NCBI GenBank assembly: GCA_002007465.1
Contig: LNAC01000336.1
Location: 1,547,105 to 1,611,104 of the forward strand
Direction: 5' to 3'
DNA length: 64,000 bases
From: Ailurus styani
Taxonomy: Eukaryota; Chordata; Mammalia; Carnivora; Ailuridae
Part shown: piece by piece, positions 45,846-58,019 of the stretch
Layout: every line of letters starts with the position of its first letter
Position numbering within the stretch: the first letter of the stretch is position 1
Made by a program: the position numbers and the translations under genes
The notes under the pieces: generated by a model
The model's database searches: none
Told to the model about the DNA's origin: nothing
Seen by the model: only the letters and a program-made list of their open reading frames with translations

Positions 45846-46379
45846 ACCTCTAGAAAATTTCTGGCAAATAACCCAAATAAGTCAGTTTCCCCATTGTATC
45901 TGTATCACAATATGAACAGAGATATATTCCAGTTGGAATATATTAATTTAAGGAGGGTTTAATAAATGGATAGTTTACAAAGGCACTAACAGGAATATGG
46001 AAATAAGAGATAATGCAATATCCTGTGTTTAGTTACTTCTCTCATAAAGATGAGGTTTCGAAGGGAAGAAAAAGTCACTGGGACCTGGGGACAGAGAGAC
46101 ACTATGCCCCGCCCCCACCTCCCTCCCTTTTTCCTTCTCCACCATCTGAAGCAGTGACCAGCAACTGAGCATTGAAAAACAGTGAGGAAACTAGAATAAA
46201 CTCTAATCCCCTACTGACGCCTCCCATTGGCCAAATCCAAGAGAAAGCCACAGGACAAGGCATTCTATTTGTAGAGTGCATGTAAGTCAGCCTCCCCAGA
46301 GTACAGAACAGGTAGAAAAAGAAGGAAAGTAGATCTCTAGGAGCAAACAGAAATTTTTCAGCAAACCCATCATGTAAAG

Positions 46380-46925
46380 TTAAAAAAAAAAAAGTGAATT
46401 ATTCTCTCTGTGATTTGAGGTCTTTGAAGTCAGGGAAATCTATAAAATAAGAGTAAGTCTTGGATAACTTAAAAAAAAGAATCTATAAAGTTATCAGAAA
46501 AAATAATTGTAACTGCTGAGTTCAGTTTAAGCCTGTTTTTTTTTTTTTAATGGAATGACTGGCATCCAGAGCAAATTTATAATGCACCCAAGATATTAAT
46601 TGGAAAGCAGTTGTAACCAAGAATGAGGGCAGAGCAATAGTGGCAGCACATTTAGCACAGTGGGTAGCTCTGCTTTGTCAGATCAGAATGGCCCCCAGAC
46701 TGGGAGGGATGCATTTCAATTCCACTTTAACAGCCATGGCACCCTGGAGAAGGAGTGGAAAAATGCCAGCTAACATTTTTAATTTGGCCCTCTAGAGTCA
46801 GTGTCGATACCTTTTCTTTCAACTCCTTGACCCTCTGCTCTAGTCAATATACAGGCTCGAAATGTTTTCACTGACCCAAATCTTAATTAATATTACTTCT
46901 CAGCTGTGATACTAGATCTGTTTCC
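46380..46925. promoter_or_regulatory. Candidate conserved non-coding block
   Basis: Unique sequence after an A run (46381-46393) and a T run (46538-46549). The 46550-46920 portion is free of recognisable repeats and holds homeodomain-type words (TATTAATTGG at 46594-46603 and TTAATTAATATTA at 46883-46895) in balanced composition. Purely inferential. Confidence 0.25.
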
Positions 46926-47801
46926 ACTGACCTTCAAATGCCCCTTACTTGGCATCCTGGAAGCCCCTTTAATCTTCCCTATCTACAGCCTGCACTCCAG
47001 GTGCCCGGCATGGGTCAGAGTGATGGGCATGGATTGGATAATGAATTGATACAGATACTCAGTATATGAATAAATAGCTAGATAAATAAGCTGGAAAAAA
47101 CATGTCTCCCTCCAAGTGAAGATAGAGAACAGGAGCCAGATATATGTTTTGAGAACATACCGATTGTACAATTAAAAACCTGTATTTTTCAAAGTTGGCT
47201 TTTTAAGAAAATGTCTTACATTTTCCTAATGTCCCTGAAATATCCGAGGCCAGTTTAGACAGAAAGAAGTAGGAAGAGAGGGAATCGAGCATGTATAGAA
47301 GCTAGGAGGAGAGAGATCAATGTTTTATTTGTGTTTCAGTGTTCATTTTATTTTTTAGTAGTAGAATTCTCCATTTCTTATGTTCCCATCTGTGGTGCAG
47401 CCAGACTCCAAGGTTCAAAGGGGAAGGGTATCTCTCTCACATTTCTTGTTTATCTGCCTGCAGAGCCCATCACGTATGTTATACTCCATGTAACTGACAA
47501 AAAACAGTGGCCAACATCCTTTGCCCTTCTAGTTAATTGTGGTACATATGACGGAACAGGGGATTTCTCTAGGACTATTTGAAAGCACGTGGAAAAGCCA
47601 GCAGTTGGGAAGGGTTACTGACAAAGAGTCAAGTCCCTCCTGAATTTGATTTCTTTACAGATGAAAAGGAATAAAATAAAGAAAGCTAGGGGTAAATCAT
47701 TGAGTAAAGGAATCAGTGGAGGCCAGTTTACTATTAGAAGAGTTTTTAGACAATTTGTATCCTATGCTCTAACAATTGCTGAGACTTTTGTCTTATTATA
47801 G

Positions 47802-47934
47802 GAACTTCCAATATATATAGAAAACAAAGATTTAGATATGAAGGGGAAAATTAATCTCACCACAAGGTTTACTCTGCCAGCTAAGCAATCTGAGGCAACC
47901 ACAGATTTATATTCCGACCACTGCCTCTGCATAG
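47802..47934 (+). other. Candidate internal exon (speculative)
   Basis: The segment is preceded by a CTAAC branch-point-like word (47769-47773) and a pyrimidine-rich TTTTGTCTTATTATAG acceptor ending at 47801. It is followed by a donor-like ATAG|GTAATT (GT at 47935). One phase starting at 47803 is open through the whole segment and on to about 48005, preceded directly by a stop that overlaps the acceptor AG. The encoded peptide would contain DMKGKINLTTRFTLP. I do not recognise it, its length of 133 nt is not a multiple of three, and no partner exon is visible. Chance is a real alternative. Confidence 0.12.
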
Positions 47935-48629
47935 GTAATTATATTAACAAGTGTTTTCAAATTGCCTCATTGTTTCTCAGAATCATTTATAGCTTCTTAA
48001 ATTTTTAATAAAACACTATTTTTTTAAGTGCCTGTCATTTCTCATGGACTACTATAGCTTTTTTGCTTTCTACATATGCATTCCTTAGAGGAGAAAGTTG
48101 TTTTGTTTCTGTTGTTTTTGCTTTGTTTTGCTTTCCTCCTGTGTATTCTACTTGGGATAAGGTGGCTTTGTATGCAGAATACACAGGATTGCTAGCTACT
48201 AGTTTTTTCAAATACATAGGAGATATAAAATCTTGCATTGACATCAAGCATGTCACATTAGAATTAGCATGACACTGGTTTACTAAGAGAACTGGGGTCA
48301 GGGGAAGTAGGGCTAAAGCAGTTGTTGTGTTTACTGTTGACCTTTCAGACCATCTGCTCTAGGATTTATGGTCTTTTGCTTCTTATGGTCTGAGAAGAAT
48401 TGGCCCACACTGCAATGCACCTGTCCATTCTTTGTCCTCAGCTTCTATCTAGACTGCTGGATCACCATTCATTAGTAGAGGCAAGCTTGAACTTTTTCTT
48501 ACATGTCAGGACATTGCACAGTTTAGGGAAACACCTTTTCTTAGTAAAATTGAAAAAATTTCCTGTATGGTGACTAACACAACAAAATTTTTAAAAACTT
48601 AAAAAAAATTTCTGATACAGAAAATTGGA

Positions 48630-49036
48630 TATTTGCAGATTTTGGTTACCTGTGGTCGACCACAATCCAGAACCAGGTTATTCTGCTTATGACGTATCAT
48701 CGGAAGGCCAATAGTAGCGTAACACTACATCACAATGCCTACGTGATTCACCTCATTTCATCTCATCAAATTTTAGACATTTTATCATCTCATCAGCACA
48801 AGAAGGGCAAATATAGTACAAAATGATATTTTGAGACAGAGAGAGACCACATTCATGTAACTTTTATTGTAGTATATTGTCACGATTGTCTAATTTTATC
48901 ATTAGTTATTGTTAATCTCTTACTGTACCTAATTTATAATTTTTATTAAACCTTTTCATAAGTATATATCTATCCTCAGTTTCAGGCATCCACTGGGGGT
49001 CTTGGAATGTATTCTATGCAGATCAGGGGGACTACT
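48630..49036. mobile_element. Tigger-type (TcMar) DNA-transposon relic
   Basis: TTTTGGTTACCTGTGGTCGA and CCACAATCCAG near the left, ACCACATTCATGTAACTTTT in the middle, and TTTCAGGCATCCACTGGGGG, TCTTGGAATGTATTC and GGGGGACTACTG at the right end match the two termini and internal part of Tigger/MER28-like elements. Transposase sequence is absent or deleted, so this is a non-autonomous relic. Confidence 0.8.
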
Positions 49037-49504
49037 GCATAAAATTCTACATAAAATAAAAAAATAATAAACCATGCTTACATAAATCCAGTGATAGATG
49101 GATTATGTTTTCAGTAGAAATAATTCGGTTAGAGATGCTTCAGTCTATACAAATCCTAAAAGCTCTCTTAGGCATCTACCCTCCTCGCATAGTGAAAACC
49201 AAACATGAACTATGTATGGTAAGAATCAACCTCTTTTGACAAAGACTTAACTATCTCTGGGACCTAATTCCAGCACTTAACTACCATCCTTGCCACCATC
49301 AATTAGTCTTCTAGACTAATACTCTGTCACATGTGACTTAATTCAGTTTCCTCTATTTGTTTTCTAACAGCAAGGAAAAACCTTTTAATTTCTGGAAGAA
49401 GGCAAGATTTTCTCTAGAAATACTTCCCCCAATTTGAGTTACGTCTATCTCACACATAGAGACCTCCTATCTAAACTGCCCAAACCAATGCCATCCCACC
49501 ACCT

Positions 49505-49545
49505 GCACATGCACTTGCAGACACCCCCCCACACACACACACACC
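49505..49545. repeat. C/CA-rich simple repeat
   Basis: CACATGCACTTGCAGACACC followed by a C run and ACACACACACACAC. Confidence 0.8.
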
Positions 49546-49672
49546 CCATTCAGGCCAACCTCTAACATGTGCAGAGCCTGAGAATAGAGTAGAAATTTAG
49601 GTCCACACTCTTTACAAGCAGACATTTAAAAGTTGTTAATCAAACTAACAAAATACTAAATAACCATGTTCT

Positions 49673-49914
49673 TTTTTAAATTTAAATTCAATTAAACAAC
49701 ATATAATATATCACTAGTTTTTGATATAATGTTCAATGATTCATTAGTTGCATATAATACCCAGTGCTCATCACATCACGTGCCCTCCTTAATGCCCATC
49801 ACCCAGTTACCCCATCCCCCCACCCACCTCTGTTTCCACAACCGTCAGTTTGTTTCTCAGAGTCAAGAGTCTTTCATGGTTTGTCTCCCTCTCTGATTTC
49901 TTCCCATTCAGTTT
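49673..49914 (-). mobile_element. L1 3' end, severely 5'-truncated, antisense
   Basis: Starts TTTTTTAAATTTAAATTC (reverse of the A-rich tail), with AGTGCTCATCACATCACGTG, CCCATCCCCCCACCCACCTC and GTTTGTTTCTCAGAGTCAAG from the L1 3' UTR. A perfect 16-bp target-site duplication TAAATAACCATGTTCT lies at 49657-49672 and 49915-49930. A clear product of target-primed reverse transcription. Confidence 0.93.
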
Positions 49915-49930
49915 TAAATAACCATGTTCT

Positions 49931-50898
49931 ATTCTCCAGCCTTGACAGCTATGCTTTCATAATGACCAGGAAGAGCAAGTTTTAACTGAGAATTCTTTAA
50001 TTCCTTAGAGTTTCACAGGAGAATGGTAAGCGGAGACATAGCTTCCCAGTTCCTGACATGCAGTTGTCCGTTTTCCTTCTTCCCATCTTCCTTGAACCCC
50101 CTCTCTTAACCTGGTCCTAAAATGTCACAAAGCTTATATCCACATTTGTGGATACCCCCGCCTGCATGTCCAAGCTCTCTATACTCTTTGCAAAAGGTGG
50201 TATCTTAGTCACTCTTTGAGCCCAGGAGTATACAGACTAGTTCCAAGGTGTGGCATTAGGAGTGGGGAGCCAGGGTAGAGTGGGGCACAGACCTTATAGC
50301 AAGCATAGGATTCTCTGGGCCAGAAATTCCAGGATCCCAGAATCTGGAAAGTTATCTGAAAGTGAAGGGCATGGGCTATTGATGCACATTCCGCCTGAAC
50401 CCGTGGATGCCTCACTTTATGATACAGGTGACGGCAGGTTGTCTAAAGAATGGAGTTGAGGCAAAGGCTGAGATTTCTCAGGTCTAGGGATGGAGTTTCG
50501 TGTACAGACTGCCACTTCACCTGAAAATTCCACCTGGCTCTTTATATATTTAAGACCTGGACTGGTGTTTCCTGCAGCTTTAGAAATGTCATAGGCTGCC
50601 CTAACTTGAACATGGAAGAGTCCACAGTGTACACTTCTATTGAACTCCATCAGAACAATCTACCATATAAGTTAGGTGTTGGAAGAGGATGCTTTCTGAT
50701 AATTTTTAACTACTTGAGTTGCACAAATATGTAGCTGAACAGCCTGCGTCTCTCAGGCTGAACTGGAATTAAGAGACTGTCCTTGGACCTGGCTCACATT
50801 CCAAGGGTTTTTCCCAATTTGGGCTCTAAGGCATTCGCTTATGTGCAAAGCCTAGTGAACAAGGGTATCTACTTTACACATTCACAAATTCTTTCCCC
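49931..50898. other. Unique block
   Basis: Somewhat GC-richer around 50200-50650, with overlapping 68-77-codon frames on both strands. I recognise no gene or repeat. Confidence 0.4.
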
Positions 50899-51051
50899 CG
50901 GGCGCCTGGGTGGCTCAGTGGGTTAAAGCCTCTGCTTTCGGCTCAGGTCATGATCTCGGGGTCCTGGGATCGAGGCCCGCATCGGGCTCCCTGCTCAGCG
51001 GGGAGCCTGCTTCCCCCTCTCTCTCTGCCTGCTTCTCTGCCTCCTTGTGAT
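50899..51051 (+). mobile_element. CAN SINE (mustelid-type), 3' end lost at an N
   Basis: Starts CGGGCGCCTGGGTGGCTCAG and runs near-consensus to CTGCCTCCTTGTGAT, where an N at 51052 replaces the expected CTCTCTCTCTGTCAAATAAA tail. Neither tail nor matching target-site duplication follows. The truncation coincides with the ambiguous base, so it is probably an assembly fault rather than biology. Confidence 0.95.
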
Positions 51052-51052
51052 N
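51052..51052. other. Single ambiguous base (N), probable assembly gap
   Basis: One of only two Ns in the window. It sits exactly where a SINE loses its tail. Confidence 0.95.
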
Positions 51053-51059
51053 TCTAATC

Positions 51060-52225
51060 ATTGTTCTTACTCCCATAAAGTCTTCTGGAATAGGGAATTT
51101 TAAGTGGAAGATGAATTTATTTCCTAACTCCTTTCATGTTTCTTGCTTAAAACATACACACACTAAATTTATCTTCTGGGCCCACTATCTAGATTACAGG
51201 AGATCATATGTCTGATTTCTACTAGGCTTCAACTCATATTTTTCAGGTTGGATAATCCAAATTCATTGATTATTTGAAAAAATTCAAAGTCAGATATATA
51301 GTACCTCCAGATACTCCCAAAAGGATCTATGCTTTGTCAGAGGAAATGAGAAGAGAGGAAAAATCCAAATTCCTAGACTTGAAAATCTCCCTCCTGACAG
51401 GTCCATGGAGAACATAGAGAGGCTCTCCATCCTCACTTCTTAGGACAAAATCTTCAACTCAGAGAAACAGCAGAACTGCTTCCTAAGACACATTCAAGGA
51501 CCTACTGCCACAATTGATTTCTAGGGTCCTCCAGGGAGGTTTTAGACAAAGGTTTCTTGGACAACTGGTGAAGTTAGAAAATGTAAACATTGTGTTTTTT
51601 TCTTCCCTCATTTCACTGTTATTCCTTTTATTCTTTGTGGTTCTTTCCCCGGTTTTTCATGATCCATAAATCTTTCTACTGCTTTTCATGGCAAAACCTC
51701 TTTTTAAAAATGTTCTTTTATCAGTCATCTATACCCCAGTATTAATTTAATTGATTTATTGTATTTATTCATCAGTTATTGGATGTTTTCATACACGAGG
51801 AACTTTACAAGATTCAGAAGATATGAAAATTAATGTGCTAGTATATGAGACTTTTGTGGATTACTAAAAATTGGGAAGATTCCTGAAGAGAAACCATGTG
51901 CCACACAATTTACTGTCTACATAAACATGACTTGACTATCATCTTGTTTTCATTAGCATAACTTTGCTATTCCAGGAGACTCTTTCCAGAGAGATAAAAG
52001 TTCCAAATAACTTTATCACTTATTCCTGAATCTTTGGAAAGACCTGTCAACTTTTCAACAGAAAGCCTTAACTGATGGTTTACAGTCCAAGATTCTTTTA
52101 ACCCCTTGTCTCAAATGTACTCCAATCCTAAACTATTATATCATGATCCTTACTCAACCTTACTTAGTAAGTTCTCTGCACTTAACCAGATATCAGAATT
52201 TCAATAAATAGAGTGGCTTTGCATA
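51060..52225. other. Unique block
   Basis: No gene or named repeat is recognised. Average AT-rich composition. Confidence 0.45.
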
Positions 52226-52228
52226 TCT

Positions 52229-52430
52229 CCTTTTTTTTTTTTTTTGAGAGAGAGAATGCAGGAACATGTGGGGAGGGATAGGGGGAGAGGGAGAGAGAGA
52301 ATATCCCAAGCAGGTTCCACACACAGTGTGGTAGAGCCCAATGCAGGGCTGGATTCCACGACCCTGAGATCATGACCTGAGTCGAAATCAAGAATTAGAC
52401 ATTTAACTAGCTGAACCACCCAGGTGCCCC
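52229..52430 (-). mobile_element. CAN SINE (older subtype), antisense
   Basis: A T16 tail, GAGAGAGAGAATGCAGGAAC, a GGGAGAGGGAGAGAG body, ATCATGACCTGAGTCGAAAT and head GAACCACCCAGGTGCCCC. TCTCCTTTTT at the left and TCTTTCCCTTTTT at the right are a poor duplication. Confidence 0.92.
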
Positions 52431-52439
52431 TCTTTCCCT

Positions 52440-53640
52440 TTTTGAGGCAGTAGTTACCCTTACTTTGGTAGACAATAAATTCAGCTTTGTCTTAAAAACA
52501 GGCTGTTCTGGTAATATTTAGGAGTTGAATATTTGATGGTTTATGTGAGTTCATATTTTGGGGACCTGTGGTATTGACGATTTCAGAAACCCATTACTCT
52601 CCATTGCTTAAAGTGACCTAGATTCTTGGAAACTTCCCGGTTCATTTGCATTGAATGCTCTGGGATTTTCTGCTCAATCCATTTTGGTAAATGAATGTCT
52701 GACTCTCTTGCTTATGTGTCAAGTCTAATGATTGTGTAGCCATGTGTTAGATTTTCATCCCCTCAAGCTATTGAGATTGATCACAGATGGACAAAAATAC
52801 CAGCTTCTCACAAGCCATAATGATTTTGTTTGTGAAAGGAGAAACAAATGAATCCTGAGCCAGCCTTTCATTCAAATGTGTGTGAAGAGATCATAGCCTG
52901 CAAGAACTTCTCTATCTCCCTATTTAAATATCGCCCACCCCTCCTCCTGGCTACAGGAATAAGCAAAGTACTCTGCCTGTCACAATTAGATTTGAATTCC
53001 CTAATATTAATGATTTTTGTCCTAAAAAAGATACATAGCATTGTCAGCTGCTGTCATCTACAACTTGATGTGAATCAGTTTGTTAGGGATTTGCCATGTG
53101 GCAGGAACAGAAGACTAGACATTGGAAGGAAAGCCAGAATAAACAGGAATAGGAGGAAGAATAATCTGAAGTCTGGAATCAGAGGAGCCTGAAAGCCATG
53201 AATGAATCTGATTTGGAGATAGAAAAAACTGACATGACTTTTGTGCATACTAACAACTTCACAATTTTCTCAAGGTTACTGTGTAAACCTTTTTGATATT
53301 CTCAGTGGTGACGTGTTCTGTCCATTGGAGGTGAATTTGATTTAGAGACATAATTAAAAATATATTAATTCAGAGTTAGGAGAAGGGTGACTTTAGGTGA
53401 TGTAACTTTGAATCCAAAAGTAACACTGGAGAGAATTAATCAGATTATTTTTATTATTGTTGTTGTTGCTGTTTCTTGCCTCTGACCTTGCTTCAAAGGT
53501 AAAGACTGCAGGTTTTAGTGTGAACCTACAAAGCTGACTACGGTGAAGGGTATACTTTATTAAGGATATGAAATTCTCTTCACTTGTTTAAAGTCAGCTT
53601 GAATTTTGTGGTTTAATTTCATATAAAAATGAAATTCAAC
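52440..53640. promoter_or_regulatory. Unique block; candidate conserved non-coding element
   Basis: Repeat-free. Contains a perfect POU octamer ATTTGCAT (52644-52651) and AT-rich homeodomain-like words (CACAATTAG near 52981, CCTAATATTAATGA near 52999). The 114-codon frame (52848-53192) within it has no recognisable domain or splice context; its C-terminal end is rich in Arg and Asn, as expected from purine-rich DNA. Regulatory function is a guess. Confidence 0.2.
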
Positions 53641-54049
53641 TGGTTGGGACTTTTTCTTTTCTTTTTTTTTTTAAACAAATATGTCCCTATCAGGAGAATC
53701 TGATGAAAGATAGGCTTAATATTATTATTTGGAAAATCATATTCTCTCATTATTTATTAATGTTTAAACCAGGTGCTAGTTGTTCTGATTCTTTACTTAC
53801 TTTTTATATAGTTAGGACATTCTCTGGGATTTAGTTGTCTCCTTGCCAGAATACTTCTCCACAAGTGTTTCTACAGAGAATTGCAACTTTTTTAAAGCCT
53901 GCAAAACGAAGTTTTACACACCTGAGATCTTGTAAAAGGTTTTGAAGAGCTTAAAATACCTTTTACCTTCATATTTAAATAAGAGTTTAAATAAGAGTTT
54001 AGCCAGATACAAACTTCTACATCGAAATAACTGTTTTTCTCATGTTTTG

Positions 54050-54600
54050 AACAGGTTACTCTATCATATTCTTGGTTTTTGTGTTGGTGGTTAGAAGTTC
54101 GTCATCAATCTGACACTTGTTCTTTGCACACTATCTACTCACTTATTCTGGAAACTTTTCAAATTCTCTCTGTATCTTTGACATTCTCAAATTTCAATAA
54201 AATATTTCTAAGTTGGTGTTCCTTCATCTACCCCCATTTCCTGTTTAGTGATGTTGAATACTTTTAGTCTACATTTTAAAAAATCTTTGTTTAATTCTGA
54301 AAATCTCCTCTATTTTTTCTTCTATAGTTGCAGTTTTTAATGCTTTCTTCATATCTCAAAGTGTTCCTTGATCTGGTATTTAAATTTATTAATTGATTAT
54401 CCAAGTTTATACACATTGCTATTCAATTAAACTATCGAATTTTTAATTTTCATTCCATTTTTTTTTGCCAAATATTACCTTGATCTCATTAGGATGTTTG
54501 TTATGCTAGTTTAAAAAGTGGTTATTAATTTTTCATTTGGTAAATGTTGTTCCAGTGTGTGACTTTTTTAATGATAGTGATGTTCCTAGCTATGTATTTG
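54050..54600 (-). mobile_element. Possible old LINE remnant, antisense
   Basis: T-rich phrasing such as TCTTTGTTTAATTCTGAAAA, TTTTCTTCTATAGTTGCAG and TCTCAAAGTGTTCCTTGATC resembles antisense 5' regions of old L1-type LINEs. Without alignment this remains weak. Confidence 0.25.
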
Positions 54601-54619
54601 TTTTGTTTGTTGGTTGGTT

Positions 54620-55635
54620 TCTATTAGCTAATATCCCTCTGGAATACTGGGGTCTTAGCTAGTATAAATGAGGAAATATATGAAGCTCCAGAGCATATCT
54701 TGAATGCATCAGTTGGTTTAGGGAAAGAAGGAATGGAGGGAAATGTACTTCAGGGTGAATGTTCTCTGTTGTTCAAAGCTGAGCTCAACTAAATATTATT
54801 TGTATATGTTCCCCTACAGGTGACCGCCCTTCAGAGAATTCCTGTTACACTCTAGGCTAGGGACTAATATTTTCCAAAAGTTGCTTCTTGTTTGTAGTTA
54901 TGCACTGCTTGAGAATAGGTACGCAGGGGAGCTAGACATGCTTAGGGGTCTGTAGGTCTTCTTGCACATGTTGTCTGCTTGTAGTCCCCATGGAGGCTAC
55001 GTCTCTACCAACATTACCCCCGCCATCCCTAGTTGGCACTGAGAGGTGCTGCCTCCCTCTGCTTATACTTCATAGTGACTCCAGATGACATCGGAACTCC
55101 CAGGCATTGTAGGAGAAAGAAAAACACAAAACTAAATCTTCCCCAGCCTGATCTCACTGTGACATGTTGTCTTCATTCATATTAAGCTACTGAGCTCCTG
55201 AAACCAGGATGCAGCAATCTACTTTCTTCAGGGGCTTCTATAATTTTGTCTTCATAAGGTAAGCTGTATCTATAAGAAGAAAGTAGACTACTGGCCCACT
55301 AATTTAATAAGTCCCGAGGGCCAGTGAGGAAGGGGAAAATATTATATAATCTCCAATATTATGTTTTTCTATTATCTAGATATCATTTCACTTTACTCTG
55401 AGCTTTCTGACAGCCAAAAGATCAATCGTTGAATGATTATCAGGTTGAGAGCCATATGTCATACGTCTCTAATAGTTTTTAGTGTGTGCTTGGATATTGA
55501 AGAAGCATTGCTGTTAATGGTTAAATGGAATGTAAATAACCACAAGAGTGAATTCAGTGGAATCCCTGTAGTAGGTCAGAGAGAGGGGTAATTGCTGTGA
55601 GTTGAGATGATAAAGGCATAATAATGTAAGAATAA
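54620..55635. other. Unique block
   Basis: No gene or named repeat. A slightly GC-richer patch at 54900-55110. Confidence 0.4.
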
Positions 55636-55639
55636 TATT

Positions 55640-55860
55640 TACATGCATAATACACATAAACATTATATGCATGATCCTTATGAGAGCCTTTTGACATAAT
55701 AAGTACTATTATTGCCTGTTTATAGATGATGAACCTGAGTTCCAGAAAACATAATAGTTTTGTATAGTGTTGAGATCACATATGATAGCTGGAATGTGCC
55801 AGAGCTGGGATTCAGACAACTCTCAGACTCCAAAACCACTGCTCTTTGAGTTTGCTATAA
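55640..55860 (-). mobile_element. MIR SINE relic, antisense
   Basis: GCCTGTTTATAGATGATGAA, CCTGAGTTCCAGAAAACATA, GCCAGAGCTGGGATTCAGAC and CTCAGACTCCAAAACCACTG are collinear with MIR read backwards. Confidence 0.85.
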
Positions 55861-55869
55861 CCCCTATTA

Positions 55870-57050
55870 TGAAAGAAATTAATCTTAACAGTTTCTGTAC
55901 GTGGTGGGTAAAAGTGGCATTTACAAACATAAACACAGTCACTTTGTGTTATGTCCAATTAACTCAGCACATACGTTGAAAGGAGAGGACCACCACCATG
56001 TCAAGGATGTTGACTATCTTTTGTGCGTGCTAACAAATGTTCCCTTTGTGTTAGAGCATAGATGATCAGGACTGTCCTTTGAGGTAAGATTGGGTGGGGT
56101 AGTAGTGGCCCTTCCCAAAGAATGAAAGCTACTCTAACTCCAAATAAATAGAGCATTTCCAAAGTGAAGTTAAGAAGATGAAAGAGTTTTAGATAAAATA
56201 ATAGACTCAGGTAGGGAAACACAACTCTGTAATTTATTTTCGGCATTGTCAGAGGGTGCCAGTATTACAAAGTTTCACTAGCAATGTTAACAGGAATGTC
56301 AAAAGTCTAATCTGCTTGTCTAACTCTAGCAAGCATCCTGCTGTGGAAGTGGAATGAGAATGCCTGAATTTCCAGCAGAAGTGCTCATAATGGAGCATAC
56401 AGTTATGGCTTCACATGAAAAGTAATGTATGGTGCAAAAGATAACGGAGAGGAGTACAATACGATCCGCACGCATTCCTGGGTTTATAGCCAATCAAGTG
56501 GAGTATTAAAATCTGAGCACACTTAATTAAATGTCTCATTTTGAGTAGTGTGATGAATAAGGGTCATGAAATGGTTAGTGCTGAGAACTGAAAGTCAAAT
56601 GCCCTAGACTCCATTCCAAACACCATCTTCAATTCAGTACTGGGATTGAGGGGCACATATTCAAGCTTCTGCTCACTCATGCCGTGCCTTGGGTCCTGCA
56701 GCATAAACTCCAGGTTACTACTGTATTTTGTTGAACTCTCCATGTAGTTGGAAAACATAACCTAGCCTGTCGGGTTTGAAGAGAAAAAGAGAAACTGAAT
56801 CATTCAATTTATCAGGTGTAGAATGCCTTGTTTCTATCCTTTAATTTTTTTTTCTACTTATACTAAGAGTTTTCTAAATATGTGCCTCTCTTCAAAAGGC
56901 AAATTACACATTTGTAAAGGTTGTTTGATCAGGAAATGGGAAGTCACTCTTGGTAACTGAAGTTGTCTGCAACCAACTGTGGGAAGAAATGTAGGAATTC
57001 GTCCATTAAAGCCCATTGGTGTTGGGCTTTTTAATAAGTTTACAAATGCA
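55870..57050. other. Unique block
   Basis: No gene or named repeat. 56270-56560 is repeat-free with a CAATCAAGTGG word and a TTAATTAAATG word, possibly a conserved element but unsupported. Confidence 0.35.
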
Positions 57051-57055
57051 ACTAG

Positions 57056-57155
57056 TCTATTTATTTTGAATATTTATTTTGAATATAAATATTTTATTTT
57101 GAATATAAATATTTTGAATATTTATTTAAATAAATTGAACATTTATTTAAATTAG
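57056..57155. repeat. AT-rich tandem repeat (TATTTTGAATATAAATAT-like)
   Basis: Successive variants of TATTTTGAATATTTAT and TATTTTGAATATAAATAT, then TTTAAATAAATTGAACATTT. Imperfect head-to-tail units of about 15-22 bp. Confidence 0.8.
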
Positions 57156-57664
57156 AGCTTCCAGAAAGCTAAGCAAATATATGACCTTCCATTAATCTTA
57201 TCTAGTTAGAAACTTATTTATTAAGCCTGCAAGTTTCATTTATTAAAGGTCGGCCATTTTTAGAATTTCAGTGGGATTCTTGGTATTTTTAATTTGTATA
57301 AACCCTGGTTCTTATAGTCTTCAAAAGTTTCCCACAAAATTTAGAAGTCAACAGAGTCACATGAAGAGATTCTTAACACTAGAAGATAATTTAGGAAAAG
57401 TGTCTCATAAGTAAGGCATTCAGTAATCAAATGTGGAATCGAAACTACATAATCAAAAATTACTTAGTACTCACTTTGTACAGGACAATGAGGGGGCTGC
57501 TGTGGATGATAAAGGAACTGAAAAGTGGAAATATCAGTTTTCCCTGTTTCTCGCTGCCACAAGTGCACTTTCTTAGCTATTATGTAAATATTCAAATTGT
57601 TCTAAGTGCTTTTAGAAATAAAACCTTCGTTTCTATAAAGGCAAAGAATAATCCCTTCCTCTTG

Positions 57665-57850
57665 TAAAGCACTTGACAATTTTCAAAGCACTTTTATATT
57701 CATGATCTCACTTCATATTCACAGCAGACTTATAAAGTAAGTAGGGCAGGTGTTACTACGTACATATATTTTCCACCTAGAACCTGGGGTGTAAAGAGAT
57801 TGCTACTTTCCCAAAGACACAGCAAATAAGTGATGGAAAAAAAGATTAGA
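57665..57850 (-). mobile_element. MIR SINE relic, antisense
   Basis: CAAAGCACTTTTATATTCAT, GATCTCACTTCATATTCACA and CCCAAAGACACAGCAAATAA, with AGTGATGG, match MIR read backwards. Confidence 0.75.
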
Positions 57851-58019
57851 ACAAAAGTATTTTAACTTCTAATATGTTCTTTTTATAACAATACATAAAG
57901 GAGTCAGTGTTATTAGAGAGAAGACAGAAGAGGGGAGGGAAAAGAGAAGGTTAAGAGGCAGTAATCAGACAGAACTAATGACCAGCTTTTCTTGTCTCTG
58001 GATACTCTTCCTGCCATCC

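Noticed and set aside
52848..53192. 114-codon frame as a possible novel gene
   Set aside because: No homology, splice context or Kozak support; length is compatible with chance in 64 kb of six-frame sequence. Retained only as a testable alternative within a candidate non-coding element.
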